DNA of 64,000 bases from an uncultured Dialister sp. (GTDB lineage Bacteria > Bacillota > Negativicutes > Veillonellales > Dialisteraceae): NCBI GenBank assembly GCA_900541485.1, contig UQJW01000003.1, positions 62,001-126,000 on the forward strand, in the 5' to 3' direction. Positions 36,782 through 47,097 of this stretch are shown here, one piece after another; positions within the stretch are counted from its first letter, which is position 1; every line of letters starts with the position of its first letter. Position numbers and translations under genes: made by a program. Below the pieces are notes generated by a model. It had not been told where the DNA came from and searched no databases. It saw only the letters and a list, made by a program, of their open reading frames with translations.

Positions 36782-37843
36782 ATGAAACACTTAAAAAAAG
36801 CGGCACTGGCACTGGCATGTGCTTCGATTCTCTGCATGGGACTTTCCGGTTGCGGCGGCGATAAAAAAGCAGATGCGCCGAAAGGAAATGCCGGCAATGA
36901 CAAGGTTCTGACCGTCTATACCGCACGGAGTGAAAGTTTGAATAACCTCGTGATTCCTGCTTTTGAAAAGGAAACGGGAATTAAAGTCAATGTGATTGTG
37001 GCAGGGACAGGCCCGCTGGTAAAGAGAGTCGCTTCCGAAAAGGATAATCCCCAGGGGGACGTACTTTGGGCAGCCGACCAGACCATGCTGGAATCGCAAA
37101 AAGAATTATTTGAAAAATATGTATCTCCCGAAGATGCAAATATGCTGGAAGCCGCTAAAAATAAGACGGGTTATTTCTCTCCCGCTTTTGCGGATCCCAC
37201 CGTATTTATCGTCAATAAAAAATTGGCAGGCGATATAAAAATTACAAGCTTTGCCGATTTGCTGAATCCTGCATTGAAAGGAAAAATCGCTTTCGGCGAT
37301 CCCGCCAATTCCAGCTCTGCTTTCCAGTGCCTGATGGCTATGCTTTACGGCAACGGGAAAAACGGAGATCCCATGTCTCCCGAGGCTTGGGCTTATGTAG
37401 ACAATTTCATTAAAAATCTGGACGGCAAATTACTGAACAGTTCCGGTGCAGTCCACAAAGGCGCAGCTGACGGAGAATATACGGTCGGCCTTACCTGGGA
37501 GGACCCGGCAGCAACTTATGTGAAGAACGGAGCGAATGTAGCTGTTGTATTCCCGTCAGAGGGTGCTATTTTCCCCGGTGAATCCGTACAGATTATCAAA
37601 GGGGCCAAGCATATGGAAAATGCAAAGAAATTTGTAGATTTCATGCTGTCGAAGAAAATCCAGGAAGAAGCGGGCAAGACACTTACGGTTCGTCCGCTCC
37701 GCAAAGGCGTTGCTTTGGCAGATTATATGACACCCCAGGATACCATCAAGATGTTCCCGAATTATGATGAAGGCTGGGTATCCGAACATAAAAAGGAAAT
37801 CGTTGCCGAATGGAATAAGCATCTCGAAAATTCCAGACAGTAA
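36782..37843 (+). CDS. Ferric-iron-type ABC transporter substrate-binding lipoprotein
   Basis: 353 residues. Lipoprotein signal MKHLKKAALALACASILC... with lipobox LSGC. The mature part is a class-D periplasmic-binding fold: LTVYTARSESLNNLVIPAFEKETGI at the start, VLWAADQTML, and the GLTWEDPAATYVKNGANVAVVFPSEG segment common to the Fbp/Afu/Fut iron and related phosphonate or polyamine binding proteins. Iron is the best guess from the gene set, not proven. The start follows AAAGGGGG. First gene of a three-gene import operon. Confidence 0.8.
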   Translation: MKHLKKAALALACASILCMGLSGCGGDKKADAPKGNAGNDKVLTVYTARSESLNNLVIPAFEKETGIKVNVIVAGTGPLVKRVASEKDNPQGDVLWAADQTMLESQKELFEKYVSPEDANMLEAAKNKTGYFSPAFADPTVFIVNKKLAGDIKITSFADLLNPALKGKIAFGDPANSSSAFQCLMAMLYGNGKNGDPMSPEAWAYVDNFIKNLDGKLLNSSGAVHKGAADGEYTVGLTWEDPAATYVKNGANVAVVFPSEGAIFPGESVQIIKGAKHMENAKKFVDFMLSKKIQEEAGKTLTVRPLRKGVALADYMTPQDTIKMFPNYDEGWVSEHKKEIVAEWNKHLENSRQ

Positions 37844-37909
37844 TCAAAAGAACATAAAAACAAAGGGGCGTGGGGCGTTTAACGCTCCACCCTTTTTGGG
37901 TAGGAGAGT

Positions 37910-39001
37910 ATGATGAGCGTTTCTATTAAAATTGACAAAGTGGTTAAAAAATATGGCGACCATGCCGTTGTAAACGGGTTGTCGCTGGATATACGGCCGG
38001 GAGAGTTTTTCACGCTTTTAGGACCGTCAGGTTGCGGAAAAACGACGCTTCTCCGCATGATTATCGGTTTCAACTCCGTCGAGGGGGGAACGATTTATGT
38101 GGATGAAAATGCAGTGAACGGAATTCCGCCGGACAAGAGAAATATGGGAATGGTGTTCCAGAACTATGCGATTTTCCCTCATATGTCGGTGAAAGATAAT
38201 GTGGCTTTCGGTCTCCGCATGCGTCATGTGCCTGAAAATGAAATCGCCGAAAGGGTAGATCATATCCTGAAAGTAGTCAAAATCGATCATTTAAAGGACC
38301 GTATGCCTACTGCTCTTTCCGGCGGGCAGCAGCAGCGTGTGGCACTGGCAAGAGCGATTGTCATACGCCCCCAGGTGCTTTTAATGGACGAGCCGCTTTC
38401 CAATTTGGACGCGAAGCTCCGCATAGAAATGCGGAATGCCATCAAAGAAATCCAAAGACAGGTAGATATCACCACCGTCTATGTAACCCATGACCAGGAA
38501 GAAGCACTGGCCGTATCCGACAGGATTGCCGTTATGAACGGCGGTGTCATCCAGCAAATCGGAGAGCCTCAGGAAATTTATAAACGGCCGGCCAATGTTT
38601 TTGTTTCCACCTTTATCGGTCTTTCCAATTTGCTCAAAGCTTCTTACAAAGCCGGAAAAGTTTCTTTTGACGGAACGGAATATTCCGTTTCCGTGGATCA
38701 TCTGTCCGATGATTTGCAGGAAGGGGAAAAGCTGATTGTTTCTGTCCGTCCCGAAGAATTTATTATGAAACCGGGAACGGGCGAAGGTCTGCACGGTAAA
38801 ATCAAGTCTTCTGTTTTTTTGGGACTTGCAACCCATTATTTCCTGGAATCTGAGCAGGGCGAAGAATGGGAAATTCTGCAAACCGATACAAAGGAAATTT
38901 TGCCGGACGGCACGAATGTCACGCTCACGGTGAAGGAAGACTGCATTAATGTATTCCGTAAGGAAACAGAGCATACGGTCATCCAAAGGGAGTCATTATG
39001 A
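37910..39001 (+). CDS. ABC transporter ATP-binding protein (FbpC/PotA type)
   Basis: 363 residues. Walker A GPSGCGKTTLLR, signature LSGGQQQRVALARAI, Walker B LLMDEPLSNLD and the switch His in VYVTHDQEEA. The C-terminal 110 residues are a TOBE-type regulatory domain. Two ATG codons lie in tandem (37910, 37913) after TAGGAGAG; the first is taken. Its stop overlaps the permease start by four bases (ATGA). Confidence 0.88.
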   Translation: MMSVSIKIDKVVKKYGDHAVVNGLSLDIRPGEFFTLLGPSGCGKTTLLRMIIGFNSVEGGTIYVDENAVNGIPPDKRNMGMVFQNYAIFPHMSVKDNVAFGLRMRHVPENEIAERVDHILKVVKIDHLKDRMPTALSGGQQQRVALARAIVIRPQVLLMDEPLSNLDAKLRIEMRNAIKEIQRQVDITTVYVTHDQEEALAVSDRIAVMNGGVIQQIGEPQEIYKRPANVFVSTFIGLSNLLKASYKAGKVSFDGTEYSVSVDHLSDDLQEGEKLIVSVRPEEFIMKPGTGEGLHGKIKSSVFLGLATHYFLESEQGEEWEILQTDTKEILPDGTNVTLTVKEDCINVFRKETEHTVIQRESL

Positions 39002-40650
39002 AAAAGAAACTGACAGTCTGGAATGTACTGAGCCTCTTGATTCTGTCCGCGTTTGCTCTTTTTGTGATGTATCCTCTCTTTCTGATTTTGTATAAGAGCG
39101 GAATCAACGGGGACACGGGGGCATTCACGATTGACAACTTTGCCCACTTTTTTGCCAAAAAATTCTATTGGGGGACAATGATCAATTCTCTCAAAGTGAC
39201 CGTTGTATCCACTATTTTATCGGCAGTCGTGGGACTTCCTCTTGCCTATCTCATGCGGAGTGTAAAAATCAGGGGCGGCAGCTTTTTAAATATTTTAATT
39301 GTGATTTCCTATTTATCCCCGCCTTTTATCGGTGCTTATGCATGGATACAGATGCTCGGAAGAAACGGAGTGGTAACCCACTTCATCAATGACCTTTTCG
39401 GGATACACTACGGCGGTGTTTACGGATTTGCCGGTATCGTCCTTGTCTTTACTTTGCAATCCTTTCCTCTCGTCTATATTTATGTATCCGGCGCTTTAAA
39501 AAATCTGGATAATTCACTGAATGAAGCGGCGGAAAGTCTCGGGTGCAGCCGTATGGGACGGATATGGAAAATCATCGTGCCGCTTGTGATGCCTACACTT
39601 CTTGCAAGTTCCATGCTGGTCTTTATGCGTGTCTTTGCCGATTTCGGGACACCGATGCTGATAGGCGAAGGCTACCAGACACTTCCGGTACTCATTTACA
39701 ACCAGTTTATGGGCGAGGTTTCCGGGGATGACGGGTTTGCGGCAGCCATCTGCTGTATCGTCATCGGACTTACCATCGTTATGTTTTTTGTCCAACGCTT
39801 TCTGGCAACGAGAAATACGTATGCCATGACCGCATTAAAGCCGATGGTGGCGGAAAAAGCGAAGGGACTCAGAAATATACTGGCCCACCTTGCCGTTTAT
39901 CTCACGGTAGGACTTGCGGTACTTCCCCAGTTTGTTGTTATTTATACCTCTTTCCTTGCCACTAACGGCGGGCAGGTATTTACCGGCGGATTTGCTTTAC
40001 AAAGCTATGAGGCGACACTCTTTGCCAAGGATAATGATGTTATCTGGCATACGTATTTCCTCGGACTCTGTGCCATTGCCATTGTTCTTGTCGTCGGCGT
40101 TTTGATTGCTTATTTATCGATGAGAAAGAAAAATGCTTTGAACAGTGTCCTCGATGTGGTCACCATGTTTCCTTTTATCATTCCCGGATCGGTACTCGGT
40201 ATCGCTTTTGTCTTTGCCTTTAATAAGTCGCCCGTCATTTTGACCGGAACGGCACTCATCATGATTATTTCCTTTGCCGTACGGCGTATGCCTTATACGG
40301 TTCGCTCTTCGGCGGCGGTTTTGGGAAATATCAGTCCCAGTATTGAAGAGGCCGCTGTTTCTCTGGGGGCGTCGGAAATGACGACTTTCCGCAAAATTAC
40401 GATTCCCATGATGGCGCCGGGCGTTCTGTCGGGGGCAATTATGAGTTGGGTGACCATTATCAGTGAATTGTCATCGTCAATCATCTTGTATACCAATTCC
40501 ACACAGACACTGACGGTATCCATATATACGGAGGTTATTCGCGGAAACTACGGAAATGCCTCTGCTTATGCGACGATTCTTACTCTCACGTCCGTTCTTT
40601 CTCTTCTCATTTTCTATAAAGTGACGGGAAAGAGAGATGTATCGGTGTAG
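38998..40650 (+). CDS. ABC transporter permease, fused two-half FbpB type
   Basis: 550 residues with about twelve membrane helices in two homologous halves. Each half has the EAA loop that contacts the ATPase: LNEAAESLGCSRMGRIWKIIVPLVMP and IEEAAVSLGASEMTTFRKITIPMMAP. A single fused permease is typical of ferric-iron importers. It ends the operon before a bidirectional terminator. Confidence 0.88.
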   Translation: MKKKLTVWNVLSLLILSAFALFVMYPLFLILYKSGINGDTGAFTIDNFAHFFAKKFYWGTMINSLKVTVVSTILSAVVGLPLAYLMRSVKIRGGSFLNILIVISYLSPPFIGAYAWIQMLGRNGVVTHFINDLFGIHYGGVYGFAGIVLVFTLQSFPLVYIYVSGALKNLDNSLNEAAESLGCSRMGRIWKIIVPLVMPTLLASSMLVFMRVFADFGTPMLIGEGYQTLPVLIYNQFMGEVSGDDGFAAAICCIVIGLTIVMFFVQRFLATRNTYAMTALKPMVAEKAKGLRNILAHLAVYLTVGLAVLPQFVVIYTSFLATNGGQVFTGGFALQSYEATLFAKDNDVIWHTYFLGLCAIAIVLVVGVLIAYLSMRKKNALNSVLDVVTMFPFIIPGSVLGIAFVFAFNKSPVILTGTALIMIISFAVRRMPYTVRSSAAVLGNISPSIEEAAVSLGASEMTTFRKITIPMMAPGVLSGAIMSWVTIISELSSSIILYTNSTQTLTVSIYTEVIRGNYGNASAYATILTLTSVLSLLIFYKVTGKRDVSV

Positions 40651-40682
40651 CGTCAGGCGGTCATATCATATTTTGCAATAGA

Positions 40683-40722
40683 AAAAAGCGTTCCTTCCCA
40701 TTTGGGGAGAAACGCTTTTTTT
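40683..40722. terminator. Bidirectional terminator between the two ABC importers
   Basis: AAAAAGCGTT / AACGCTTTTT stem with an inner TCCC / GGGA pair; T-runs on both strands. Confidence 0.85.
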
Positions 40723-40723
40723 A

Positions 40724-41839
40724 TCAGCGGTGCAGGTTTTTTCTGTAAAAGATATTGTGAGCTCTGCCCTGCTCGGTCGGAATGAGGAGATCGCCTTCTT
40801 GGGAGACGTATTTATCTTCCAGGAGAGAACGGTATACTCTCCTCGTAAACCGTTCCGGCCATTTCATGTGAATTGCCAGATTGGGAATCGCATTTTCCCG
40901 TGCAGCCGCTTCTGTACCGTCATGGAAGAGAAGATGCTGGAGAAGGGTTTCCCGTCCGAAGGAAAATCTCTGCTGTTTTCTTCTTCTGAAAGCGGCTACA
41001 AGGCCCGTCGAAGGAGCGGTGCAGAGAGAGAAGACAAATAAAAGGCCCAGCACTGATGCCATCATGCCCGCCAGCGACGTGTCGAGCCAGATGGCGCCGA
41101 CAATACCTGCGACGGAGCCGAAGGAACCGATGAGACAACTCAGTAAAAGCCGGGACGCCATTGTTTTCGTCCAAAGGGAAGCGGTCATGGCAGGAATAAT
41201 CATGAAAGCAATGACCAGAATGGAACCGATGGATTGGAAAGCGGTGACGGCAGTGAGAGATACAAGTCCCATAAGTCCGTAGTGAATCAGTGCAGGCGAG
41301 AAGCCGAGTATTTTAGACAGAACGGGATCGAAGGTGGCAAGTTTCAGTTCTTTATAGAAAAGAGTAATGATTGCCGCGACGATGATAAAAACAATGCCAC
41401 TCGTGTATATGCCTCTTGCACCGTAATCCGTGCCGTCGATGATCAGGCGGTCGAAGGGAGCAAAAGCGAGTTCGCCGAGAAGTACGCAGTCCGTGTCTAT
41501 GTGGACGTTGCCGGCGTAGCGGGTGACAAGAATAACGGCGATACTGAAGAGGAAGGGAAATATAAGTCCGATGGCCGCATCAGAAGCGACAAGACGGCTT
41601 CTGTACAGCGATTCCACAAGCCAGACGGTGAGTACGCCCATGAGCGTCGCACCGACGATAAGAAACGGGGAATCCAGACTTCCGGTGAGAAGGAAGGCGA
41701 GAATAATCCCTAAAAGTACGGTGTGGCTGATTGCATCGGTAAGCATGGACATTCGCCGGAGTACAAGGAAGTTTCCCGGCAAAGCACAGCTGATTGCCGT
41801 AAAAAGGGCAATAACAAGTATTTCAGCAAAAGAATTCAT
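40724..41839 (-). CDS. troD: Metal ABC transporter permease with C-terminal extension (TroD type)
   Basis: 371 residues. Residues 1-285 are an ABC-3 permease (FLVLRRMSMLTDAISHTVLLGI; STGLVAAFRRRKQQR at the end). The last 80 residues form a soluble, probably winged-helix, domain (RETLLQHLLFHDGTE, RVYRSLLEDKYVSQEGDLLIPTEQGR), like the extensions seen on some Mn/Fe TroD-type permeases that resemble DtxR-family regulators. It follows troC with a four-base overlap (ATGA). Confidence 0.85.
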   Translation of the reverse strand: MNSFAEILVIALFTAISCALPGNFLVLRRMSMLTDAISHTVLLGIILAFLLTGSLDSPFLIVGATLMGVLTVWLVESLYRSRLVASDAAIGLIFPFLFSIAVILVTRYAGNVHIDTDCVLLGELAFAPFDRLIIDGTDYGARGIYTSGIVFIIVAAIITLFYKELKLATFDPVLSKILGFSPALIHYGLMGLVSLTAVTAFQSIGSILVIAFMIIPAMTASLWTKTMASRLLLSCLIGSFGSVAGIVGAIWLDTSLAGMMASVLGLLFVFSLCTAPSTGLVAAFRRRKQQRFSFGRETLLQHLLFHDGTEAAARENAIPNLAIHMKWPERFTRRVYRSLLEDKYVSQEGDLLIPTEQGRAHNIFYRKNLHR

Positions 41840-42744
41840 AGGACGCCTCCTTTTTTAGCAGGAGCAGCCAGTCTTTTGTGATGTAAATACTGACTTACCA
41901 AACCTCTTCGCGGAGCAAAAAGCAGACTGGTGATAACGATGATTGAGGCGGCGACGACGATAGCGGGTCCTGTCGGCATTTTGGAAATGGACGAGCTTGC
42001 TATCGTGCCTGTTGCCGATGAAACGGCCCCGAAGAGGGCAGATAAAAGAACCATCGGTTCAAGCCGCCTTGTCCATTGACGGGCCGCCACAGATGGGGCA
42101 ATCAGCATGGCACTCATGAGAATGATACCTACCGCCTGGATAGACAGTAAAACGGTCATCATCGTCAGGAAAGAAAGGAGAACATTTAATTTTCCTCCCG
42201 GCAATCCGAGCGCTCCCGCATAGTCGGGATCAAAGGCCATGAGTTTCAATTCTTTCCAGAAAAGTACGACCAGTAAAAGAACAATCAAGGAAAGGCTCGT
42301 CGTGAGAATGACGTCTCTGTACAGAATGGTAGAGGCCTGCCCGAAAATAAACTGGTTCAGGCCTGCCTGGTTCGCATTTCCCGAATGCTGGATGATAGCG
42401 GACAGTACAAGACCGGCTCCGAAGAAACCGGAAAGAACGGAAGCAAGGACACCGTCAAAAGGAAGACGGGTGTATTGCCGTGCCATAAGAATCAGTCCCG
42501 TCGCTACCAGTGCGGAAATAAAAGCACCGAGAAGAAGTCCGTCCAGACTTTTTACGCCGAGAAACATAAAAGCAAGCATGATGCCGGGATACGATGAGTG
42601 GGCAATCCCGTCACCCAAAAGCGCTTCTCTGCGGAGAACGATGAAAGAACCGAGGACACCGCAAAGAATGCCCAGTATGGTTGTTCCTGCAAGGACTACC
42701 CGGAAGGTATAGTCGCTCCAAAGGGGAGAACTAAGTATTTCCAT
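41836..42744 (-). CDS. troC: Metal ABC transporter permease (TroC type)
   Basis: 302 residues from the ATG at 42744, which has AAGGAGA ten bases upstream; a GTG at 42753 is too close to that site. ABC-3 permease with LGSFIVLRREALLGDGIAHSSYPGI near residue 35 and eight or nine membrane helices. Two distinct permease genes next to one ATPase and one binding protein is the Treponema-style TroABCD layout for Mn, Zn or Fe. Confidence 0.87.
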   Translation of the reverse strand: MEILSSPLWSDYTFRVVLAGTTILGILCGVLGSFIVLRREALLGDGIAHSSYPGIMLAFMFLGVKSLDGLLLGAFISALVATGLILMARQYTRLPFDGVLASVLSGFFGAGLVLSAIIQHSGNANQAGLNQFIFGQASTILYRDVILTTSLSLIVLLLVVLFWKELKLMAFDPDYAGALGLPGGKLNVLLSFLTMMTVLLSIQAVGIILMSAMLIAPSVAARQWTRRLEPMVLLSALFGAVSSATGTIASSSISKMPTGPAIVVAASIIVITSLLFAPRRGLVSQYLHHKRLAAPAKKGGVL

Positions 42745-43480
42745 CAGACTCACTCTCCTTAGACAGGGGAGAAAATGTTTTTTCTATATTTTCCCGGGTA
42801 AAAATATCTGCGACCGGTCCTTCGGCAACCAGCTGCCGGTTAATCATGGCAACTCTGTCGAAATACTGTGATACGGTCTGGAGAGCATGGTGGACGACGA
42901 CAATCGTTTTTCCTTGGGACTGCATTTCTTTCAAAAGAGTGACGATGACTTTTTCCGTCTGGGCATCGACTCCTTTAAAAGGTTCGTCCAAAAGATAGAC
43001 ACTTGCTTTTTGCGCCAGTGCCCGGGCAAGGAATACACGCTGCTGCTGTCCGCCGGAAAGCTCGTTGATTTGGCGGGACTGATACTCTCCCATGCCGACA
43101 CGGAAAATCATTTCCTCGGCAATCAGTTTATCGCTTCTGCCCGGCCGGCGGCACCAGCCTGTATGGCCGTAGCGTCCCATGAGGACGATGTCGGAAACAG
43201 TAGCCGGGAAATCCCAGTTCACGGAACCGTTTTGGGGTACATAGGCGATTTTCTTTCTTGCCTTTTTGGGAGATTCTTCCCCGTCGATAGAAAAACGGAG
43301 CCGTCCCGAAACGGGAATCAATAAATTCAGAATAATTTTTAAAAGTGTAGATTTACCGGCACCGTTAGGACCTACAATACCCATCAGAGTGCCTTTCGGG
43401 ATGTTTAAATCCAGATCCCAGAGAACAGGCTGCCGGTTATAGGCGGCCGTAATATCTTCCAATTCAATAACGTTCTGCAT
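42731..43480 (-). CDS. troB: Metal ABC transporter ATP-binding protein (TroB type)
   Basis: 249 residues. Walker A GPNGAGKSTLLK, signature LSGGQQQRVFLARALAQ, Walker B YLLDEPFKGVD, and His in VVHHALQTV. The start MQNVIELEDITAAYN follows AGAGGTGA. It overlaps troC by 14 bases. Confidence 0.9.
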   Translation of the reverse strand: MQNVIELEDITAAYNRQPVLWDLDLNIPKGTLMGIVGPNGAGKSTLLKIILNLLIPVSGRLRFSIDGEESPKKARKKIAYVPQNGSVNWDFPATVSDIVLMGRYGHTGWCRRPGRSDKLIAEEMIFRVGMGEYQSRQINELSGGQQQRVFLARALAQKASVYLLDEPFKGVDAQTEKVIVTLLKEMQSQGKTIVVVHHALQTVSQYFDRVAMINRQLVAEGPVADIFTRENIEKTFSPLSKESESDGNT

Positions 43481-43564
43481 GGATGTAATCACCTCTTTCT
43501 CAAGCTGAAATGTATAAAAGGCAGGACCGACAAAAAAGAAATCGCCCGGCGTATAAAAAGGGAA

Positions 43565-43609
43565 GAGGGACCCTCCCATTTAAGATGTTTCTTCTTTGAA
43601 GGGTCCCTC
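43565..43609 (-). promoter_or_regulatory. Strong hairpin between troA and troB
   Basis: A perfect 10-bp inverted repeat, GAGGGACCCT / AGGGTCCCTC, with a 25-base loop. On the minus strand it is followed by TTCCCTTTTTAT. It probably terminates part of the transcription or stabilises the troA message, giving more binding protein than transporter. Confidence 0.65.
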
Positions 43610-43634
43610 CGTTCCGTATACAGTTTTACCGGCA

Positions 43635-44585
43635 TTAACGGAGTGCTCCGGTAATGGTTTTTATATTGTGTTCATACATGCCGATATATGTACCTTCTTT
43701 TGTCGATTCATCGCCGAGAGAGTCGGAGTAGAGTTCGCCGCCGATGGAAACATCAAATCCGTTGGCTTTAACGGCTGCCTGGAGAGATTCGATTGTTTTG
43801 TGCGGAACGGAAGATTCTACAAAGACCGCTTTGATTTTGTGGTCTGCAATGAAACGGGCCAGTTCGCTGATGTCGGAAGTACCGGCTTCGCTGGCGGTGC
43901 TGATGCCTTGGATACCCTTAACTTCGAAACCGTAATCTCTTGCGAAATAAGCAAATGCATCGTGGGCGGTTACAAGGACACGGGCACTTTCAGGAACGGT
44001 AGCGACTTCTTTTTTGATTTCCTTGTCCAGATCGTCCAGTTTGGCAAGGTAAGCTTTCAAATTGGCTTCATAATAGGATTTATTCTGCGGATCCTTGGCG
44101 GAAAAGCCTTTGCAAACTTCGCCGGCCGCTTTTTTCCAGTTATTTACAGAGAACCAGATGTGCGGATCCTTTGTTTTTTCACCGTCTTCTTCAAAATCAA
44201 GAAGTGTAGATTTATCAAGGCCGTCGCTGACACGAATCATCGGTTTTTTATTTTTGGCAAGATTATCAAAAATAGCACCCATCTTTCCTTCCAGATGAAC
44301 GCCGTTGTAAACGACGATGTCAGCCTTATTCATGGCATCTACGTCACCGGCACTGGCCTGATAGAGGTGGGGATCGACGCCGGCTTTCATGAGGCCCGAT
44401 ACTTCAACTTTATCTCCGCCGATTTGTTTTGATAAATCAGTGAGCATTGTCGTGGTGGCAACAACTTTCATTTTTCCCGATTCTTTCGGTGCGGCTTCCT
44501 GGCTTTTTCCGCAACCGGAAGACATACAAACGGCCCCGAGAAGTGCCAGGGGCAGGCAAATCCATAATAATATTTTTTTAAACAT
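43635..44585 (-). CDS. troA: Manganese/zinc/iron ABC transporter substrate-binding lipoprotein (TroA family)
   Basis: 316 residues with a lipoprotein signal (SSGC lipobox at about residue 25). Metal ligands of the TroA family are visible: His in AGVDPHLYQAS, His in KDPHIWFSV, His in VTAHDAFAYF, and the acidic residue in GELYSDSLGD. This set without a His-rich loop fits manganese or iron binding more than the znuA-like protein at 3504, but that is inference. First gene of the minus-strand importer. Confidence 0.88.
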   Translation of the reverse strand: MFKKILLWICLPLALLGAVCMSSGCGKSQEAAPKESGKMKVVATTTMLTDLSKQIGGDKVEVSGLMKAGVDPHLYQASAGDVDAMNKADIVVYNGVHLEGKMGAIFDNLAKNKKPMIRVSDGLDKSTLLDFEEDGEKTKDPHIWFSVNNWKKAAGEVCKGFSAKDPQNKSYYEANLKAYLAKLDDLDKEIKKEVATVPESARVLVTAHDAFAYFARDYGFEVKGIQGISTASEAGTSDISELARFIADHKIKAVFVESSVPHKTIESLQAAVKANGFDVSIGGELYSDSLGDESTKEGTYIGMYEHNIKTITGALR

Positions 44586-44645
44586 AACAATCTCCTTTAT
44601 AAAATATTACAACAAAAATTACCGAAAACTTTCGTTGCTTTGGAT

Positions 44646-44695
44646 ATATTAACACAATAATTAGATAATGTAAATATTTAAAATCGGTAAACCTA
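44646..44695 (-). promoter_or_regulatory. troA promoter and candidate DtxR/MntR-type operator
   Basis: Minus strand: TTTACA (44669-44674), 17 bases, TAATAT (44646-44651). Just upstream is TAGGTTTACCGA (44684-44695), an imperfect AGGT-ACCT dyad of the kind bound by DtxR/MntR-family repressors. The operator call is tentative. Confidence 0.45.
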
Positions 44696-44797
44696 AAATA
44701 TTTAATTATACATGCAAGATAAAATAGAAACGGCATGCCGCTTAATTATAATTAAAGGATTTAAGAAGTTCTTATTTACGTGATAAGAAAGGAAGTT

Positions 44798-44826
44798 TTG
44801 AAAAAGAGATGAAAATTTTATATAAT
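44798..44826 (+). promoter_or_regulatory. mnmG promoter
   Basis: TTGAAA (44798-44803), 17 bases, TATAAT (44821-44826). Confidence 0.75.
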
Positions 44827-44897
44827 GAGTAGACTAAAAAGAAAAGACAGTATAAATCTATGTGATAAAAGGAATTTAAAGGAAAGAAGGATTTAAA

Positions 44898-46781
44898 TTG
44901 TATCTTATAGATACGTATGATGTTATTGTTGTCGGTGCAGGCCATGCAGGCTGTGAAGCGGCTCTTGCGGCGGCGCGGATGGGATGTAAGACACTTCTGA
45001 CGACGATTTCTCTCGACAATGTAGCGATGATGCCCTGCAATCCCGCCATCGGCGGACCGGGGAAGAGTCATCTCGTAAAAGAAATAGATGCTCTCGGCGG
45101 TGAAATGGGAATTGCAGCAGATAAGACGGCAATCCAGATGCGCATGCTGAACCGCGGAAAAGGACCGGCGGTCTATTCTCTCCGTGCCCAGTCGGATAAG
45201 GGAGCGTACCACCGTTACATGAAACAGGTAGTAGAAAATACGGAAAATCTCGATTTGCGCCAGATGCAAGTGACGGATATCCTCGTAGAAAACGGACGGT
45301 GCGTCGGAATTACTACGGAACTTCACGAGGAATACAGAGCGAAAGCGGTCATTCTTTGCACAGGCACATATTTGGAAAGTATGATTATTATAGGAGATGT
45401 CATGTATTCCGGCGGACCGAACGGAATGCGTCCGTCCCACGGACTTTCGGATAACTTAAAAAAACACGGAATTTCTATGCTTCGTTTCAAGACAGGAACG
45501 CCGAGCCGTGTCGATATACGGAGCCTTCATAAGGAAAAAATGATTCCCGAAGAAGGCGATCCGGAAAACCATGCTTTTTCTTTCTTGAGCGAAAGAGAAG
45601 ACAGAAATGAAAGAATCTGCTGGCTCACCTATACCAATGAAGAAACCCATACCATTATCAGGGACAACATCATGCGAGCTCCGAAATATGCAGGGAAAAC
45701 GCATGGTGTAGGAGCCAGATATTGTCCGTCCATCGAAGATAAAGTCATCCGCTTTGCCGATAAAGACAGGCACCAGCTTTTTGTGGAACCGGAAGGACTC
45801 GACACGACGGAAATGTACGTTCAGGGCATGTCCACATCACTTCCCATGGATGTGCAGTATGCTTTTTTAAAAACCATACCCGGCCTTGAAGACGTGAAAC
45901 TCATGCGGCCCGCCTACGCCATCGAATATGATCTCATCGACCCGCTTCAGCTCTATCCCACACTGGAACTGATTCACATGGAAGGACTTTATTCGGCAGG
46001 GCAGTCGAACGGAACGAGCGGCTATGAAGAAGCGGCGGCACAGGGACTCATGGCAGGCATTAATGCGGCGCTGAAAATCAAAGGGAAAGACCCGTTCATT
46101 TTGGCCCGTCACGAAGCGTATATCGGAACGCTCATTGATGACCTTGTGACCAAAGGAACAGACGAGCCGTACCGTATGATGACAAGCAGGAGCGAATACC
46201 GTCTTATTCTCCGCCAGGACAATGCCGACCTCAGGCTCACTCCGAAAGGATATGAAATCGGACTCGTCACGGAAGAGAGATACAAGCACTTCACAGAGCG
46301 GAAAGAAAAACTGGAAGAAGCACTTTCTTATATCAGGACAAAGCGGTTTACTCCGAAAAAAGAAATCAATGAAGCACTGGAACGAATCTGCACGGCACCG
46401 CTGACTACGGGAACGGGGGCCGATCAGATTCTCAAACGGCCGGAAATGACTTACCGGAAAATGGTGGAAGCCCTCGGCTGTCCCGTCTTTGATGCGGAAG
46501 CGACGGAAGAAATGGAAATCACCGTGAAATATGAAGGCTATATTGCCCGCCAGGAATCGGCAATCCGCAAAGCGGCCCGTATGGAAAGTGAAAAAATGCC
46601 CGCCGATATGGATTATTTAAATCTGGAAGGAATTTCTATAGAGGCCCGGCAAAAATTGGATAAAATCCGTCCCGTATCACTGGGGCAGGCATCACGTATT
46701 TCCGGCGTATCACCGGCGGATATGTCGGTCCTCATGGTATATCTGAAACAGAAAAAAGGAAATACCGTAACAAAAGAATAA
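44898..46781 (+). CDS. mnmG: tRNA uridine-34 5-carboxymethylaminomethyl modification enzyme MnmG (GidA)
   Basis: 627 residues. FAD-binding start [22 protein letters not shown], the [24 protein letters not shown] block, and GSYEEAA-type C-terminal motif ([16 protein letters not shown]). Works with MnmE to modify the wobble uridine of several tRNAs. The start is a TTG at 44898 after AAGAAGG; no ATG is available before the FAD motif. mnmE is not in the window; rsmG follows after a repeat block, an interrupted version of the common mnmE-mnmG-rsmG order. Confidence 0.95.
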   Translation: MYLIDTYDVIVVGAGHAGCEAALAAARMGCKTLLTTISLDNVAMMPCNPAIGGPGKSHLVKEIDALGGEMGIAADKTAIQMRMLNRGKGPAVYSLRAQSDKGAYHRYMKQVVENTENLDLRQMQVTDILVENGRCVGITTELHEEYRAKAVILCTGTYLESMIIIGDVMYSGGPNGMRPSHGLSDNLKKHGISMLRFKTGTPSRVDIRSLHKEKMIPEEGDPENHAFSFLSEREDRNERICWLTYTNEETHTIIRDNIMRAPKYAGKTHGVGARYCPSIEDKVIRFADKDRHQLFVEPEGLDTTEMYVQGMSTSLPMDVQYAFLKTIPGLEDVKLMRPAYAIEYDLIDPLQLYPTLELIHMEGLYSAGQSNGTSGYEEAAAQGLMAGINAALKIKGKDPFILARHEAYIGTLIDDLVTKGTDEPYRMMTSRSEYRLILRQDNADLRLTPKGYEIGLVTEERYKHFTERKEKLEEALSYIRTKRFTPKKEINEALERICTAPLTTGTGADQILKRPEMTYRKMVEALGCPVFDAEATEEMEITVKYEGYIARQESAIRKAARMESEKMPADMDYLNLEGISIEARQKLDKIRPVSLGQASRISGVSPADMSVLMVYLKQKKGNTVTKE

Positions 46782-46786
46782 AAATC

Positions 46787-46822
46787 AAAAAACTCTGTCT
46801 GAAAAAAGGCGGAGTTTTTTGT
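46787..46822 (+). terminator. Terminator after mnmG
   Basis: AAAACTCTGTC / GGCGGAGTTTT stem with two wobble pairs, then TTT. Confidence 0.75.
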
Positions 46823-46828
46823 TTCTGT

Positions 46829-47097
46829 AAAACTATGATTTCTTTCTTCCTTAGTTGTAAGCTTCCCCCGAACTCGGAGCGAAGTGGCGAGCCTGCGAGG
46901 CGAAAAGGGCAAGTCTGCGTACAGAGGTCAGAATCATTTTTCCGTTTCTCCTCACGCTTGCCCCTTTCGTCAGCTCCGCTGACACCTTCCCCGACAAGCG
47001 GGGACGGCTTGAAGTTTGCAATTTTCCTTTCATAAGCAAACGACGGGAGTAACTTATTGTATGATCCATTTCCTTATTTTTTGTTTTTACTCATATA
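46829..47097 (+). repeat. MITE-like repeat, interior-deleted copy (B1)
   Basis: Left and right modules match the copy at 26551, but the interior of about 150 bases is missing: the left module ends GGGCAAGTCTGCGTACAG and the sequence passes directly to TTTTTCCGTTTCT of the right module. The right-hand hairpin reads GTCAGC-TCC-GCTGAC. Confidence 0.8.
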
